From assembly GCA_002293475.1 (NCBI GenBank), contig DBDG01000007.1, positions 1-64,000 on the forward strand: a stretch of 64,000 nt of DNA, in the 5' to 3' direction. Source of the DNA: Lachnospiraceae bacterium UBA938 (lineage in GTDB: Bacteria > Bacillota > Clostridia > Lachnospirales > Lachnospiraceae). The position numbers and the translations under genes are program-made. The notes under the pieces were generated by a model that searched no databases, was not told where the DNA came from, and saw only the letters and a list, made by a program, of their open reading frames with translations. Of the stretch, positions 17,068 through 25,926 are shown piece by piece (position 1 is the first letter of the stretch; each line of letters begins with the position of its first letter).

Positions 17068-19077
17068 CTAATGCCTGTCAGTCCACTCTACTTTGCTTTC
17101 ATAAGACGCAATCCTGCCCTTTTCAATGTTTTTCCTTGCCTTCCGGGTTTCCACCGACTCAAAGATTATGTTGAAATCATAATCCTCCGGATACATATCC
17201 TTGGCAGATGCCTTTAGCTGAAGCCGCTTATGACTGTAGTAATCCTTCTGCTTCTGGATCTGCACGCCGACTTCTCCCTTGGCATTCGCTGTCTCAAAGA
17301 CAATCCCGATCTTTTTCTGCGGATATACGACAACGCTGTCGCCGACGGAAAAACGTTTTGCCCGTTTACTCGGCGCCGCTTTAACCTGCTGCCTGACAAT
17401 AGCGGCACCTCCGGCGATGTCCGTATCGCTTAAACCGTCATCTGGCTCCATTTCAGCAAAGAGACCAGCCTCCGGAACCGCTTTCGTCGTCCCATAAGCG
17501 GCTTCCCATGCCCGTTTAAGCATATGGCCGCTCATGCCCATCCTTCTGGCAATGTAAAAGGCGCAGCTTTCGCCCGCTTCCCCGACTTCCAAGGCATAGA
17601 GCGGGCTGAGAGATTCTCTGTCAAACGTCATCCGGGCATTGGTAATGCCCTCCGTCTGCGCCGCATATTCCTTTAACTCGGGATAATGAGTTGTGGCCAT
17701 AAAAAGGCAGTTTTTTTCTTTCAGCGCTTCCAATACCGCAACGGCAATGCCCATCCCTTCCGCCGGGTCGGTACCGCTCCCCAGTTCATCCAATAAAACC
17801 AAGGAATTATTATCTGCTCTATTCAAAATATCCACAATATTGGTAATATGGGCAGAAAAAGTAGACAGATTCTCGGTAATGCTCTGACCGTCGCCCACAT
17901 CACACAGTACGCCGGTCTGCATGGTGAATTCCGCTGCCTGACAGGGAACATGAAGACCCGACTGCGCCATCAGGCTGCATAAGCCGACCGTCTTCAAGGC
18001 AACCGTCTTGCCGCCGGTATTAGGCCCCGTTATAACGATTCCCTTTATCCGGCCTCCCAATGCAATATTGAGCGGAACGCAGGTCTCCCGGTTCAAAAAG
18101 GGATGCCGCCCATTTACGATAACAATATTGCCATCCGTGCGGATGACCGGCTCAATGCCCTGCATTTCCCAGCTCAGCTTGGCTTTGGCAAAAGCATAAT
18201 CCAGCACTTCAATATATTCGGCATTGAGAAGCATTTCTTTCCCAAATCCGTCTGTCGCCCCCGTAAGTTCATAGAGGATAACCCGCTCCTCATTATTTTC
18301 CTCGATCCGCAAAAGCTCCAATTCCTCCCGAAGCTTGGCTGCCGCCACCGGCTCAATGAAGCAGGTAGCCTGAGTAGCCGACACATCAACTACCGTTCCG
18401 CTCACCTGGAACTTATATTCTTTCTTTACCGGAAGGGTATAACGGCCGTTCCTCATCGTTACAAACGACTCGGAAAAATACTCCTTTTTACCCCTGAGCA
18501 TAGCCTCCATTTTCTGCCGAATATTGATTTCCGCCTGCTCAATCTTTCTCCTGATGTCCCTAAGCCGCCCGGAGGCATGGTCATCTATCCGATCGTTGCG
18601 GATACAGCGGACTATCTCTTCCCGCAGCGGTTCCAAATCCACCATGCCGGCACCGTATGTGGCCAGTGCGACCTCACCCGACGGATCGGCTTCCCGCCCC
18701 CTTAACAGATAACTCTTGATTCTGGCTGTCAAAACAGCAAACTGTGCCACCTGCAAGAGCTGAGGAATATTCAACAATTCGCCTCTGGCCGCCGCCGCCG
18801 TAATATCGGCCACAAAACCAACCTCACCAAGCGGAACGTTACCTTGAGTATCCAGAAGCCGCCTAGCCTCCGAAGTTTCTTTTTGTCTGACGCGCAGCTC
18901 AGCTTCCGACAACATAGGACCCAAGCCGTCAAACCTTGCCCTTGCCCCCGCTGTCATGGCCAGATCCTTCAACTGCTTTACAATCTTATTAAACTCCATC
19001 ATTTCCACATACTTATAATAATTTCTTTGCAAACCAGAATTACTTTCCCAAAGACTGTCCTTAAATAATTGATTCAT
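17068..19077 (-). CDS. MutS2-family ATPase lacking the Smr nuclease domain
   Basis: MutS2 proteins are DNA-binding ATPases that in Bacillus limit recombination and also rescue collided ribosomes. The 669 residues contain the core and clamp helices, the Walker A GPNTGGKT (351-358), Walker B LVLLDELGSGTDPAEG and the ATTHYPELK switch. After the ATPase a KOW-like segment (RFSVGDSVVVYP) follows, then the protein ends. The usual C-terminal Smr domain of roughly 80 residues is absent, and no Smr-like sequence follows the stop in any frame I read. AGGAGA lies 9 bases before the start. It could act as a dominant regulator or use a separate nuclease. Confidence 0.88.
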   Translation of the reverse strand: MNQLFKDSLWESNSGLQRNYYKYVEMMEFNKIVKQLKDLAMTAGARARFDGLGPMLSEAELRVRQKETSEARRLLDTQGNVPLGEVGFVADITAAAARGELLNIPQLLQVAQFAVLTARIKSYLLRGREADPSGEVALATYGAGMVDLEPLREEIVRCIRNDRIDDHASGRLRDIRRKIEQAEINIRQKMEAMLRGKKEYFSESFVTMRNGRYTLPVKKEYKFQVSGTVVDVSATQATCFIEPVAAAKLREELELLRIEENNEERVILYELTGATDGFGKEMLLNAEYIEVLDYAFAKAKLSWEMQGIEPVIRTDGNIVIVNGRHPFLNRETCVPLNIALGGRIKGIVITGPNTGGKTVALKTVGLCSLMAQSGLHVPCQAAEFTMQTGVLCDVGDGQSITENLSTFSAHITNIVDILNRADNNSLVLLDELGSGTDPAEGMGIAVAVLEALKEKNCLFMATTHYPELKEYAAQTEGITNARMTFDRESLSPLYALEVGEAGESCAFYIARRMGMSGHMLKRAWEAAYGTTKAVPEAGLFAEMEPDDGLSDTDIAGGAAIVRQQVKAAPSKRAKRFSVGDSVVVYPQKKIGIVFETANAKGEVGVQIQKQKDYYSHKRLQLKASAKDMYPEDYDFNIIFESVETRKARKNIEKGRIASYESKVEWTDRH

Positions 19078-19218
19078 TATTTTATTCTCCTATTTGTCCG
19101 ACCTAATACAGATCCAATATTAACATAAACAATTTGTGTGATCTTTTTAAACATCCAAGCAATATATAAGATTGAATAAGACAGATAAAGAACAATACAG
19201 ATCAGGCAAACCCCACAA

Positions 19219-19245
19219 CAAAAAAACACGGCCCATCAGCCATGT
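19219..19245 (-). terminator. Minus-strand terminator between the GH112 operon and mutS2
   Basis: On the minus strand a 7-bp stem (ACATGGC with GCCGTGT, one G-U pair) closes a 6-nt loop and is followed by seven T residues. Transcription from the phosphorylase operon would stop here. This places the hairpin element at 19489-19734 and its repeats inside the operon's 3' untranslated region. It could also act as an attenuator ahead of mutS2. Confidence 0.7.
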
Positions 19246-19391
19246 CACCATAATAAAATTATATTCTTACGCAATACCTCATGTCATGTGTCTGCAGGAC
19301 AAATAATCCGTACTATTCAATTATCCAGTTTGACTAATGACACCCGTAACATAATTACCTCAATTTTTCTAATATTTCATAACAGTATCAT

Positions 19392-19484
19392 TGTACACTG
19401 CACTCCCCCCATTGTCAACGACAAATTGGAGTAAACTGTACGCTGTACACTGCGCTCTCCCATCACAAATGACAAATTGGAGTA
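19392..19484. repeat. Direct repeat (about 41 bp, two copies) flanking hairpin element B
   Basis: Copies at 19392-19433 and 19444-19484 share TGTACACTGCRCTCYCCC at one end and GACAAATTGGAGTA at the other. The second copy runs directly into the TACCGA boundary of the hairpin element. The first stops at GGAGTA and diverges. The duplication probably arose when the element or its flank was copied. Sequence from 19078 to 19391 otherwise holds only the terminator and no gene. Confidence 0.75.
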
Positions 19485-19848
19485 CCGAATCGCCATATTG
19501 TGCAAGCATCATCTGCTCCGGTGACTCGCGGGAGAAAATTAGTGAATCTTACGTTTCTCAAGTTGGAAGGTATAGCTATGGTCGGACACGGATGTCCGAC
19601 CAAGGCTTCATGCGCCACGGATGGCGCTTGAACGCCGGTAGCGGGAGGAGCCAAAACTGGAAAGTGAGAAACTTAGATTCACTTATTTTCGGGAGCCGGA
19701 ACCGGAGCAGATGATGCTTGCACAATATGGCGATGACCCCACATGGCGACACCCCCATACGGCGACACCCCACATGGCGACACCCCCATACGGCGACACC
19801 CCACATGGCGACACCCCCACATGGCGACACCCCACATGTCAACACCCT
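19485..19848 (+). repeat. Large hairpin element, copy B (perfect 34-bp outer stem) followed by about seven tandem repeats
   Basis: The hairpin spans 19489-19734. Its arms at 19489-19522 and 19701-19734 are perfectly complementary over 34 bp. Inside are conserved strands CGGGAGAAAATTAGTG and CACTTATTTTCGGGAGCC, an inner stem, and two small hairpins, 19581-19600 (8-bp stem, CGGA loop) and 19612-19627 (6-bp stem, CGGA loop). CCGA precedes it and GACCCC follows. From 19741 to 19848 about seven units of 15-16 bp (ACATGGCGACACCCC, CATACGGCGACACCCC) repeat the stem end. The array stops two bases before the GH112 stop codon. The core matches copy A; the outer stem does not. Confidence 0.88.
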
Positions 19849-19850
19849 AC

Positions 19851-22022
19851 TTACACAGTCTCATACCACCCCAGCTCGCCCCCATCCAAATCAACGATCC
19901 GCCGACAGCCACCCCCGTCATACACAACCGTAGTCTGAGGCCGATCACTATTATTACAGACGCAATAACGCCCACTATCCGGATAAGCATGCACATCGAC
20001 CGCCGGATTCTCCGAAAACCACCGGTACAACTGATCTTCCGCATGGGAACACCACAGTATTGCCCGATGCAAAAGCCTAGCATTTTCCGCACTGTAAGGC
20101 AGTCCGCTCATGTAGACCGTCCGTCCGGCTACGTATTCATTGGCCGCCAACAGCACTTCCTTATCCCTTTGAACCAGAACCGAAGTGCCGGCATAAGCAT
20201 AGACGCTTCCCGCTGTCTCGCCGAAGTCAATGTCCGTCATGACGCCGTCGGTAATGAAGTGGGGCTTTTCTTCCCAGTTGTACTTATCATACCCCAAGGT
20301 AAAGCCGGTTTCCTTTTCCACGCCCAGCGCCTGCCCCAGCTGCAGATAGCGTCCCTGCCACTGGTACCCCGACGGTTCACCGACTCCGATAAAGCCGCCG
20401 CCGCCGGCGATAAAGCCGCGGATGGCAGTAACGATGGCCGGGTCTTGCCAGTATGCCCCGCCGGTATGGGCGGTGTTCCCGGCACCGATATTAAGAATAA
20501 CGTCTATGTTATCCAAGATGCTAGGCTCAGCCAAGATGTCGTCAAAGCCGATAAACGACACGGCATAGGGAGCCCCGGAGAGAATCTCCACCACCCCGGC
20601 ATAGCTATAATTCTGCTTCTGATATAGGGCATGGTGCACCATATGGCAGCCCCAGGAACGAGCTTTGCCCCAGCAGTTCAAAACGGCGACCCGCTTAAAG
20701 CAAAAGGGAGCGGCGCCTTTGACATTGTCATAAAAAGTACGGAATTCATTGCATATCTTCTCTACATATTCCACGAAATCAGGGAACTCCAAGGCCAGTT
20801 TCAGGTAGCCGCCATAACCGATCCGGTCGATCGGACTCCGCATAATGGCACGGCGGGCACAGAGCCAGTTTTCTTTGGCTTCGCGGCCGGGGTCGCCGCC
20901 CTCATGGAACGTGTCCGGAAAAAAATAGGGTAGCAGCCGGCCTTCGGTATATTCAACTCCCTTGATGTCGCTGATCAGCCGCAGCGTGCTGCCGTTGCCG
21001 ACACTGCCGACCACCGCGTCTAAGCCGATCACGGCAAATTCCTCCATATAAGGTTCCGTTCCGATAAAATGGTCACCCAGAAACATCATCGCTTCCTTGC
21101 CGAACTCGTGGGTAATATCCACCAGCTCCTTGGCCAAGGCGGCCACCTCGCGGCGCTGGAAGGCCATAAAATCTTTATATTCTTTGGTCGGGACACGGTA
21201 CTGGTTATTATAATACCCCTGATCTATGATATATTCGGCCCGGAAAGGATAGCCGGCCTCCCGCTCGAACTGTTCCAAGATATAAGGACTGACGGAGGCC
21301 GAATAACCATACCAGTCGACATATTTTTCCCGTTTTAGCTCGTCAAAGACTAAAGTAAACTGATGAAAAAAGGTTGTGAAGCGAACCACGTCAACATGTG
21401 GATTATCCGTCAGGAACTTCCGCAGGCGTTCCTTTGAAAAAGCCTTTGTCTGGGGCTGACGGACATCGAAGGTGATCTGCGGCTCAAAATCCTGCCAGTC
21501 ATTGATCACCGCATTGTACATATGAACCGGATCCCAGATCAGATAAGCCAGGAAGCTCACGGTATATTCATGAAAAAGCCGCGGGGCTTCAATAACGACA
21601 CAGCCGTTTTCTTCCTGATAATTCCAGCGGTCGGCGGCCACCAATTCACCGGTAGTCCGGTCGATTACTTCCCACCAGCGCTTACAGTCGTCACGGCTGT
21701 TTACCTGGACGAGCTGCCCGCTGATGCCATCCAGCAGCCGGATAGACAGCTCCTCCGCTTGTGCGGTGTGAAATGCCGTCATCAAGTAGCATTGCTGGAT
21801 TTCTTCCGGATGGGCTTTGGCCCAGTCATTGTCTTTTCTGGTCGTATAATAAGTGGCATATATCTTGGCACCGCTTTCCTTAAGGCGGACAGGAAACTCT
21901 GTCCCGTCACAGTCACGGATCGCATCGGCCCCCCAGCGCTTCATCATTTCCAGTGTCTGAGGGATGATATCCATATCGGTCGGTATCGTGACCCGCCCGG
22001 TTGATTTTGTTGAAGTCGTCAT
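19851..22022 (-). CDS. lnpA: 1,3-beta-galactosyl-N-acetylhexosamine phosphorylase (GH112)
   Basis: This cytoplasmic enzyme splits galacto-N-biose or lacto-N-biose with phosphate to give galactose-1-phosphate and a free N-acetylhexosamine. The 723 residues match clostridial GH112 length. RVTIPTDMDIIPQTLEMMKRWGADAIRDCDG at the start and FLGDHFIGTEP around residue 315-323 are family signatures. Asp317 lies where the catalytic acid of the bifidobacterial enzyme (Asp313) is expected. The last gene of an operon with a lipoprotein binding protein, two permeases and a small membrane protein, it implies use of mucin core-1 or milk glycan disaccharides. Specificity between GNB and LNB is not visible. 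Confidence 0.94.
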   Translation of the reverse strand: MTTSTKSTGRVTIPTDMDIIPQTLEMMKRWGADAIRDCDGTEFPVRLKESGAKIYATYYTTRKDNDWAKAHPEEIQQCYLMTAFHTAQAEELSIRLLDGISGQLVQVNSRDDCKRWWEVIDRTTGELVAADRWNYQEENGCVVIEAPRLFHEYTVSFLAYLIWDPVHMYNAVINDWQDFEPQITFDVRQPQTKAFSKERLRKFLTDNPHVDVVRFTTFFHQFTLVFDELKREKYVDWYGYSASVSPYILEQFEREAGYPFRAEYIIDQGYYNNQYRVPTKEYKDFMAFQRREVAALAKELVDITHEFGKEAMMFLGDHFIGTEPYMEEFAVIGLDAVVGSVGNGSTLRLISDIKGVEYTEGRLLPYFFPDTFHEGGDPGREAKENWLCARRAIMRSPIDRIGYGGYLKLALEFPDFVEYVEKICNEFRTFYDNVKGAAPFCFKRVAVLNCWGKARSWGCHMVHHALYQKQNYSYAGVVEILSGAPYAVSFIGFDDILAEPSILDNIDVILNIGAGNTAHTGGAYWQDPAIVTAIRGFIAGGGGFIGVGEPSGYQWQGRYLQLGQALGVEKETGFTLGYDKYNWEEKPHFITDGVMTDIDFGETAGSVYAYAGTSVLVQRDKEVLLAANEYVAGRTVYMSGLPYSAENARLLHRAILWCSHAEDQLYRWFSENPAVDVHAYPDSGRYCVCNNSDRPQTTVVYDGGGCRRIVDLDGGELGWYETV

Positions 22023-22046
22023 ATTACACCTCTTATTATTTTACGC

Positions 22047-22241
22047 TCAATGTTTTTCATTGCGGTTAAAGCCTCTATTATAAATATACAATAAGGAAAG
22101 CAGGCCGCCCAAGCCGAGCAGCATCCGCCCAAACGAAAACCAGCTGATATCTCTTTGTCCGCCGATGACAAGATACATACAGACTATAAACCCGAGGGCT
22201 GCCAAGATTCCTCCCCATATTTTCATGCGATATTCGTTCAT
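22047..22241 (-). CDS. Small membrane protein of the GH112 operon
   Basis: This 64-residue protein has two hydrophobic segments (about 9-26 and 34-53) and charged ends. It lies 8 bp after the second permease gene and 24 bp before the phosphorylase, so it is part of the operon. Its function is unknown. A role beside the ABC permeases is possible from position only. Small proteins in this slot may escape annotation. Confidence 0.75.
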   Translation of the reverse strand: MNEYRMKIWGGILAALGFIVCMYLVIGGQRDISWFSFGRMLLGLGGLLSLLYIYNRGFNRNEKH

Positions 22242-22249
22242 ATATCCAC

Positions 22250-23122
22250 CTATCCTTTCAATCCGCCCAGTGTCATCCCCTGTGTCAGCTTCTTCTGAAC
22301 AAAAATATAGAGGATCAGGGTGGGAAGCATGACAATCACCAAGCCCGCATACATCTGTCCGTACTGAGCCGCCGACCGGAACCCTTTGGTCAGATTCATC
22401 AGTCCTACCGGCAGGGTTCTCGCCCCGTTCGGTTCGTTGAGCAAGGTCATAGCCAGTATGTATTCATTCCAGAAGGAGAGAAAATTGAACAGAATAACCG
22501 TTACAATACTGGGCTGTGCCATCGGCAGGATCACCCTCACCATGGACTTAAAATAACCTGCCCCATCTACATAGGCCGCCTCTTCAAACTCATGAGGCAG
22601 GGTGGAAAGATAACTGGAAAGCAGATAAATGGTAAACGGCAGGGCTGTCGAGGCATACACCAGCGCCAGGACAAATAAGTTATTTAAAAAGATACCGCTG
22701 CCAATCAGCGGCCGCAAAGCTCTGTCACCGTCGACCAGCATCAGGAAGATCGGAACCACGATATAGTTCATATTGATAAACAGGCCGGCCATAAACATAA
22801 CATTTAATATCTTGATGCCCCGGAAATGAAAGCGGGACAGGGCATAGGCCGCCGGCAAGGCAATGATCAGCAGCAGGATGATCCCAATGGCCGTCACTAC
22901 TACCGAATTCATAAAATAATCGCCCATCTGGGCTTCATTCCAAGCACCGGCAAAATTCTGAATCCAGAGTTTTGCTGGTAAAGCCCAGGGATTCCGGTAG
23001 AACTCACTGTTCTGCTTCACACTGGCCATAAACACCCAGAACACCGGCACTACTACCGTAATCGCCAGCACGCTCAGAACGATATACATACAAACTTTAC
23101 TTAAATTATTGGATTTACGCAT
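22250..23122 (-). CDS. ABC transporter permease, MalG-type (carbohydrate)
   Basis: This 290-residue inner membrane permease has six predicted spanning segments. It has the EAA loop that docks the ATPase: EFEEAAYVDGAGYFKSMVRV with the conserved EAA and G. This is the MalG (second permease) branch of CUT1 sugar importers. It pairs with the permease upstream and the lipoprotein downstream in the same operon and should bring in the galactosyl-HexNAc disaccharide. No ATPase gene is present, so a shared MsmK-type ATPase elsewhere is expected, as is common for CUT1 systems in Firmicutes. Confidence 0.92.
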   Translation of the reverse strand: MRKSNNLSKVCMYIVLSVLAITVVVPVFWVFMASVKQNSEFYRNPWALPAKLWIQNFAGAWNEAQMGDYFMNSVVVTAIGIILLLIIALPAAYALSRFHFRGIKILNVMFMAGLFINMNYIVVPIFLMLVDGDRALRPLIGSGIFLNNLFVLALVYASTALPFTIYLLSSYLSTLPHEFEEAAYVDGAGYFKSMVRVILPMAQPSIVTVILFNFLSFWNEYILAMTLLNEPNGARTLPVGLMNLTKGFRSAAQYGQMYAGLVIVMLPTLILYIFVQKKLTQGMTLGGLKG

Positions 23123-23163
23123 AATTATACCTCTTTTCGCTATATGGACTTATAATCAGTAGT

Positions 23164-24057
23164 TTAAAATTCCAGATGTTCCCGTCTGGTAATCCCATTC
23201 AGGATTCCCGAAAGAGCAAAGGAAAATATAAATACGACCACACAGATGGCCATACCATAACCATAACTTGAATTGGTATAGGCCTGCTTGTACATATAAC
23301 TAAGGAAAACTTCCGAAGAACTGTTCGGCCCGCCGTCGGTCATCGCCTTGACAATCGTAAAGGACAGGTTGATCGTGCTGATAATAAAAAACGTCAGGGT
23401 CGTGCGTAGATTAGTCCATATCAAGGGCAGCGTAATCGTAAAAAACTGCCGAGGATGGGTGGCACCTTCCAGATCCGCACATTCATACAGGCTTTCCGGA
23501 ACCGAAGACATACTGGCCATATACATGACCATGTAATAGCCGATAGCCTGCCAGATCATCGCGACCGCTACAGAAAATATAATGATCTTCTGATTACCCA
23601 GCCAGTAGATCGGCTCGGCTTCGGGCGAACGAAAGATCGCTAGGATCGAATTGAGCAGTCCCTGCGCCGGATCATAGATGGCACTGAAGATATTCGATAC
23701 CACTACAATCGACAGGATGTTGGGGATGTAGAAGATGATCCGGTAAAGACTCTTGCCGCGTAGCTTCTCCCTAGTCAGGATGGCCGCAAAGACCAACGCC
23801 ATTCCTAAAGTAAATACACTGACAAGGACAATCAGCAAGACAGTGTTCTGCATCGAGCGCAGAAAATTATTATCCTCGATCAAAAGCTGGAAATTATTAA
23901 AACCGACAAAACTTTTCTTGGATGTAAAACCGCCCCATTTATATAATGACATTCGGAACACGCTGAGGGTGGGATAGACCATGAATATCAAAAACAGTAC
24001 TACCGCCGGGAAAAGACAAAAAAAGATAAAACGATTGCGTCCTTTGCGTCTGCTCAT
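23164..24057 (-). CDS. ABC transporter permease, MalF-type (carbohydrate)
   Basis: This 297-residue permease has six predicted membrane segments after a basic N-terminus (SRRKGRNRFIFF). The EAA loop is visible as ESLYECADLEGATHPRQFF, and the MalF-branch TVLLIVLVSVFTLGMALVFA segment is typical. The start at 24057 is chosen because AAAGGAGG lies six bases upstream. An ATG 25 codons earlier would add a poorly conserved tail and has no such site. It forms the channel with the MalG-type partner and works with the lipoprotein encoded just upstream. Confidence 0.92.
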   Translation of the reverse strand: MSRRKGRNRFIFFCLFPAVVLFLIFMVYPTLSVFRMSLYKWGGFTSKKSFVGFNNFQLLIEDNNFLRSMQNTVLLIVLVSVFTLGMALVFAAILTREKLRGKSLYRIIFYIPNILSIVVVSNIFSAIYDPAQGLLNSILAIFRSPEAEPIYWLGNQKIIIFSVAVAMIWQAIGYYMVMYMASMSSVPESLYECADLEGATHPRQFFTITLPLIWTNLRTTLTFFIISTINLSFTIVKAMTDGGPNSSSEVFLSYMYKQAYTNSSYGYGMAICVVVFIFSFALSGILNGITRREHLEF

Positions 24058-24177
24058 GCCGGGCCTCCTTTGAGAAATGGCGGCAGACAAAGCCGCCGCC
24101 GCCATATCATTATTGTAATATACTTGTGTCATTAAGTTTTTCAGCTATAGCTGATGCGCTGAAACTCATGCACCTAA

Positions 24178-25587
24178 CTATTCTACCAAAGCATCCCGTA
24201 ATCTGTCATTGGCTTCGATAATCTCAGCCTGCCATTCTTCCTGGGACTTGTCGCCGGAAACAAGGCTGTTGACCGGATCAAAGAATGCGGTGTTAGGTGA
24301 TAAACCTTCTACTGCTTCGGTGGTGGCAAAGCCGCCTACCGCTGCAACTGATTGTTCGAAAGTAGCATTGAAAAGTCTCTTCTGGCTGTCAGCAGGCAGG
24401 AAGTCATTGGCGCCGACGATCGAAATCGAGGCATCATACTCACCAAAGATAGCTGCGGCGGCATCGCTGTAAAGATAGCTCAGCCAAAGTTTCGCCAGAT
24501 CCTGGTTCACGGCATCAGCCGGAATCCATGCCTGATCAAAATAGGTGTAGCAGTAACGGTCGCCGCCGGCGCTGACTGACGGTAATGCCATGAAGCCATA
24601 CTCAAATCCGTCGGCTTTGGGAGCATCCTGCATCTCACCTACAAACCATGTGCCACAAGGAATAAACAGAGCTTTGTTATCCAGCAGAAGCTGCTGATTC
24701 TTTAAGTAATTATCGCCATTGGCATTGGCCGGAACCGAAGGATCGGTATAGGAAGCCAGTTTGGTCATAATATCAAGTACTTGCGTACCTTCTGCTGTTT
24801 CCCAGATACCTTCTTCAAAGCTGGTTGCCCGGGCAAAGAAATCCGGACCGCCGACAGAATTTAGCAGGGCATAGAACAATGCGTCAAAATATCCTGCTGT
24901 CGGGTAAGCAAACAGGGCAATGCCTTCTTCGGCGGCCTGATCGCCTAATGCCCACATCTCATCCCAAGTCGTGGGAACGCTCCAGCCTTTTTCGGTAAAC
25001 AGGGCGGCATTGTAGAACAGCCCGCAGGGATCATAGAACGTAGGGGTCAGATAAGGCCTTCCATCGGGATAGGGCGTGGTTAACGAGTTTCCGATAAAGC
25101 CGGGGATGATCTTATCAGCTACCGTGACTGATTCGCCGGGAACGGTCATCGTCATTAAATCAGAAAGATCTGCCAAGGCATTGTCTTTGATCATCGTTTC
25201 GGTAAGTGCCAGCGGACGGCCGGTAGCAAGATGAACTACATCCGGGAATTCGCCTGCCTGCATGCTGGGACTGATTACATCTTCGATATTCATATCAATA
25301 ACTAGTTCCACGGCAACGTCGGGATAAACAGCATTAAAGCCTTCTACTAAAGCCGGCCATAATGCGCCGTATGCGCCTTCCAATGCGGCTATTTGCAGAT
25401 TGCCGCTCGGGCCGGCCGGTTCTTCCGGTTCTGCCGGTTCTTCCGGCGTAGTGTCCGGTTCAACCACATCCTCTACCGGTGCCTCGGTCGGCGTTGTTTC
25501 TGCTTCTTCCGGTGTCGTACCGCATCCGGCTAAAAGTCCTGCCATTAAGAATACCGACAAGAGTAAGCATATAACTTTTTTCAACAT
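24178..25587 (-). CDS. Sugar ABC transporter substrate-binding lipoprotein
   Basis: This 469-residue extracytoplasmic binding protein is the first gene of the phosphorylase operon. A lipoprotein signal peptide (MLKKVICLLLSVFLMAGLLA with Cys22) is followed by a Thr/Pro/Glu-rich linker to about residue 67 and a family 1 solute-binding domain. Binding of galacto-N-biose or lacto-N-biose is inferred from the linked GH112 enzyme. AAAGGAGG is just upstream of the ATG. The divergent AraC gene and the palindromes at 25713 and 25806 lie in the 339-bp gap and are probably its control region. Confidence 0.92.
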   Translation of the reverse strand: MLKKVICLLLSVFLMAGLLAGCGTTPEEAETTPTEAPVEDVVEPDTTPEEPAEPEEPAGPSGNLQIAALEGAYGALWPALVEGFNAVYPDVAVELVIDMNIEDVISPSMQAGEFPDVVHLATGRPLALTETMIKDNALADLSDLMTMTVPGESVTVADKIIPGFIGNSLTTPYPDGRPYLTPTFYDPCGLFYNAALFTEKGWSVPTTWDEMWALGDQAAEEGIALFAYPTAGYFDALFYALLNSVGGPDFFARATSFEEGIWETAEGTQVLDIMTKLASYTDPSVPANANGDNYLKNQQLLLDNKALFIPCGTWFVGEMQDAPKADGFEYGFMALPSVSAGGDRYCYTYFDQAWIPADAVNQDLAKLWLSYLYSDAAAAIFGEYDASISIVGANDFLPADSQKRLFNATFEQSVAAVGGFATTEAVEGLSPNTAFFDPVNSLVSGDKSQEEWQAEIIEANDRLRDALVE

Positions 25588-25712
25588 AATAATCCTCCTT
25601 TAATATAGTTTCGGCATGCAATAGAACATTGCTACCTTGTATAAATCAATCATAATATCATGCCACTATAAAATATATATGCATGTTGCCATTTATTATA
25701 AATATCTTGCTT

Positions 25713-25729
25713 TATCAATATGTTTGATA
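25713..25729. promoter_or_regulatory. Candidate operator TATCAA-N5-TTGATA
   Basis: This perfect 6-bp inverted repeat with a 5-bp spacer lies in the AT-rich region between the divergent binding-protein and AraC genes. A regulator of either gene could bind it. The minus strand also has TTGATA within about 20 bp of TATAAT, though the spacing is too short to claim a promoter. The gap 25588-25926 has no gene. Confidence 0.4.
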
Positions 25730-25805
25730 TATAATAAACCAATAAAAAAAAGATATATATATATTACATATCTGTTTTTCCTTTATTGATATTGTACATT
25801 TTAGG

Positions 25806-25827
25806 CAAACGACCGCCATGTCGTTTG
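25806..25827. promoter_or_regulatory. Candidate operator or hairpin (8-bp inverted repeat)
   Basis: CAAACGAC at 25806-25813 and GTCGTTTG at 25820-25827 form a perfect 8-bp inverted repeat around CGCCAT. It lies about 100 bp before the AraC gene start. No T run follows, so it is more likely a protein-binding site than a terminator. Confidence 0.35.
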
Positions 25828-25926
25828 GGTATTTTACCATAAAAAAAAAGACCGTCCGAAAATAGCAGCGCGCAATAATTTATAAAATATTGCTCAACTG
25901 CTGACTCGGAGGATGACAGGGGGATC

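Noticed and set aside
19741..19848. CRISPR or protein-coding repeat array
   Set aside because: Units of 15-16 bp lack spacers, vary in length by one base, and match the adjacent hairpin stem.
19711..20627. Plus-strand open frames with TPHMATPPYGDTP-like repeats
   Set aside because: They arise from the GC-rich tandem repeats and the antisense of the GH112 gene; there is no start signal and no family similarity.
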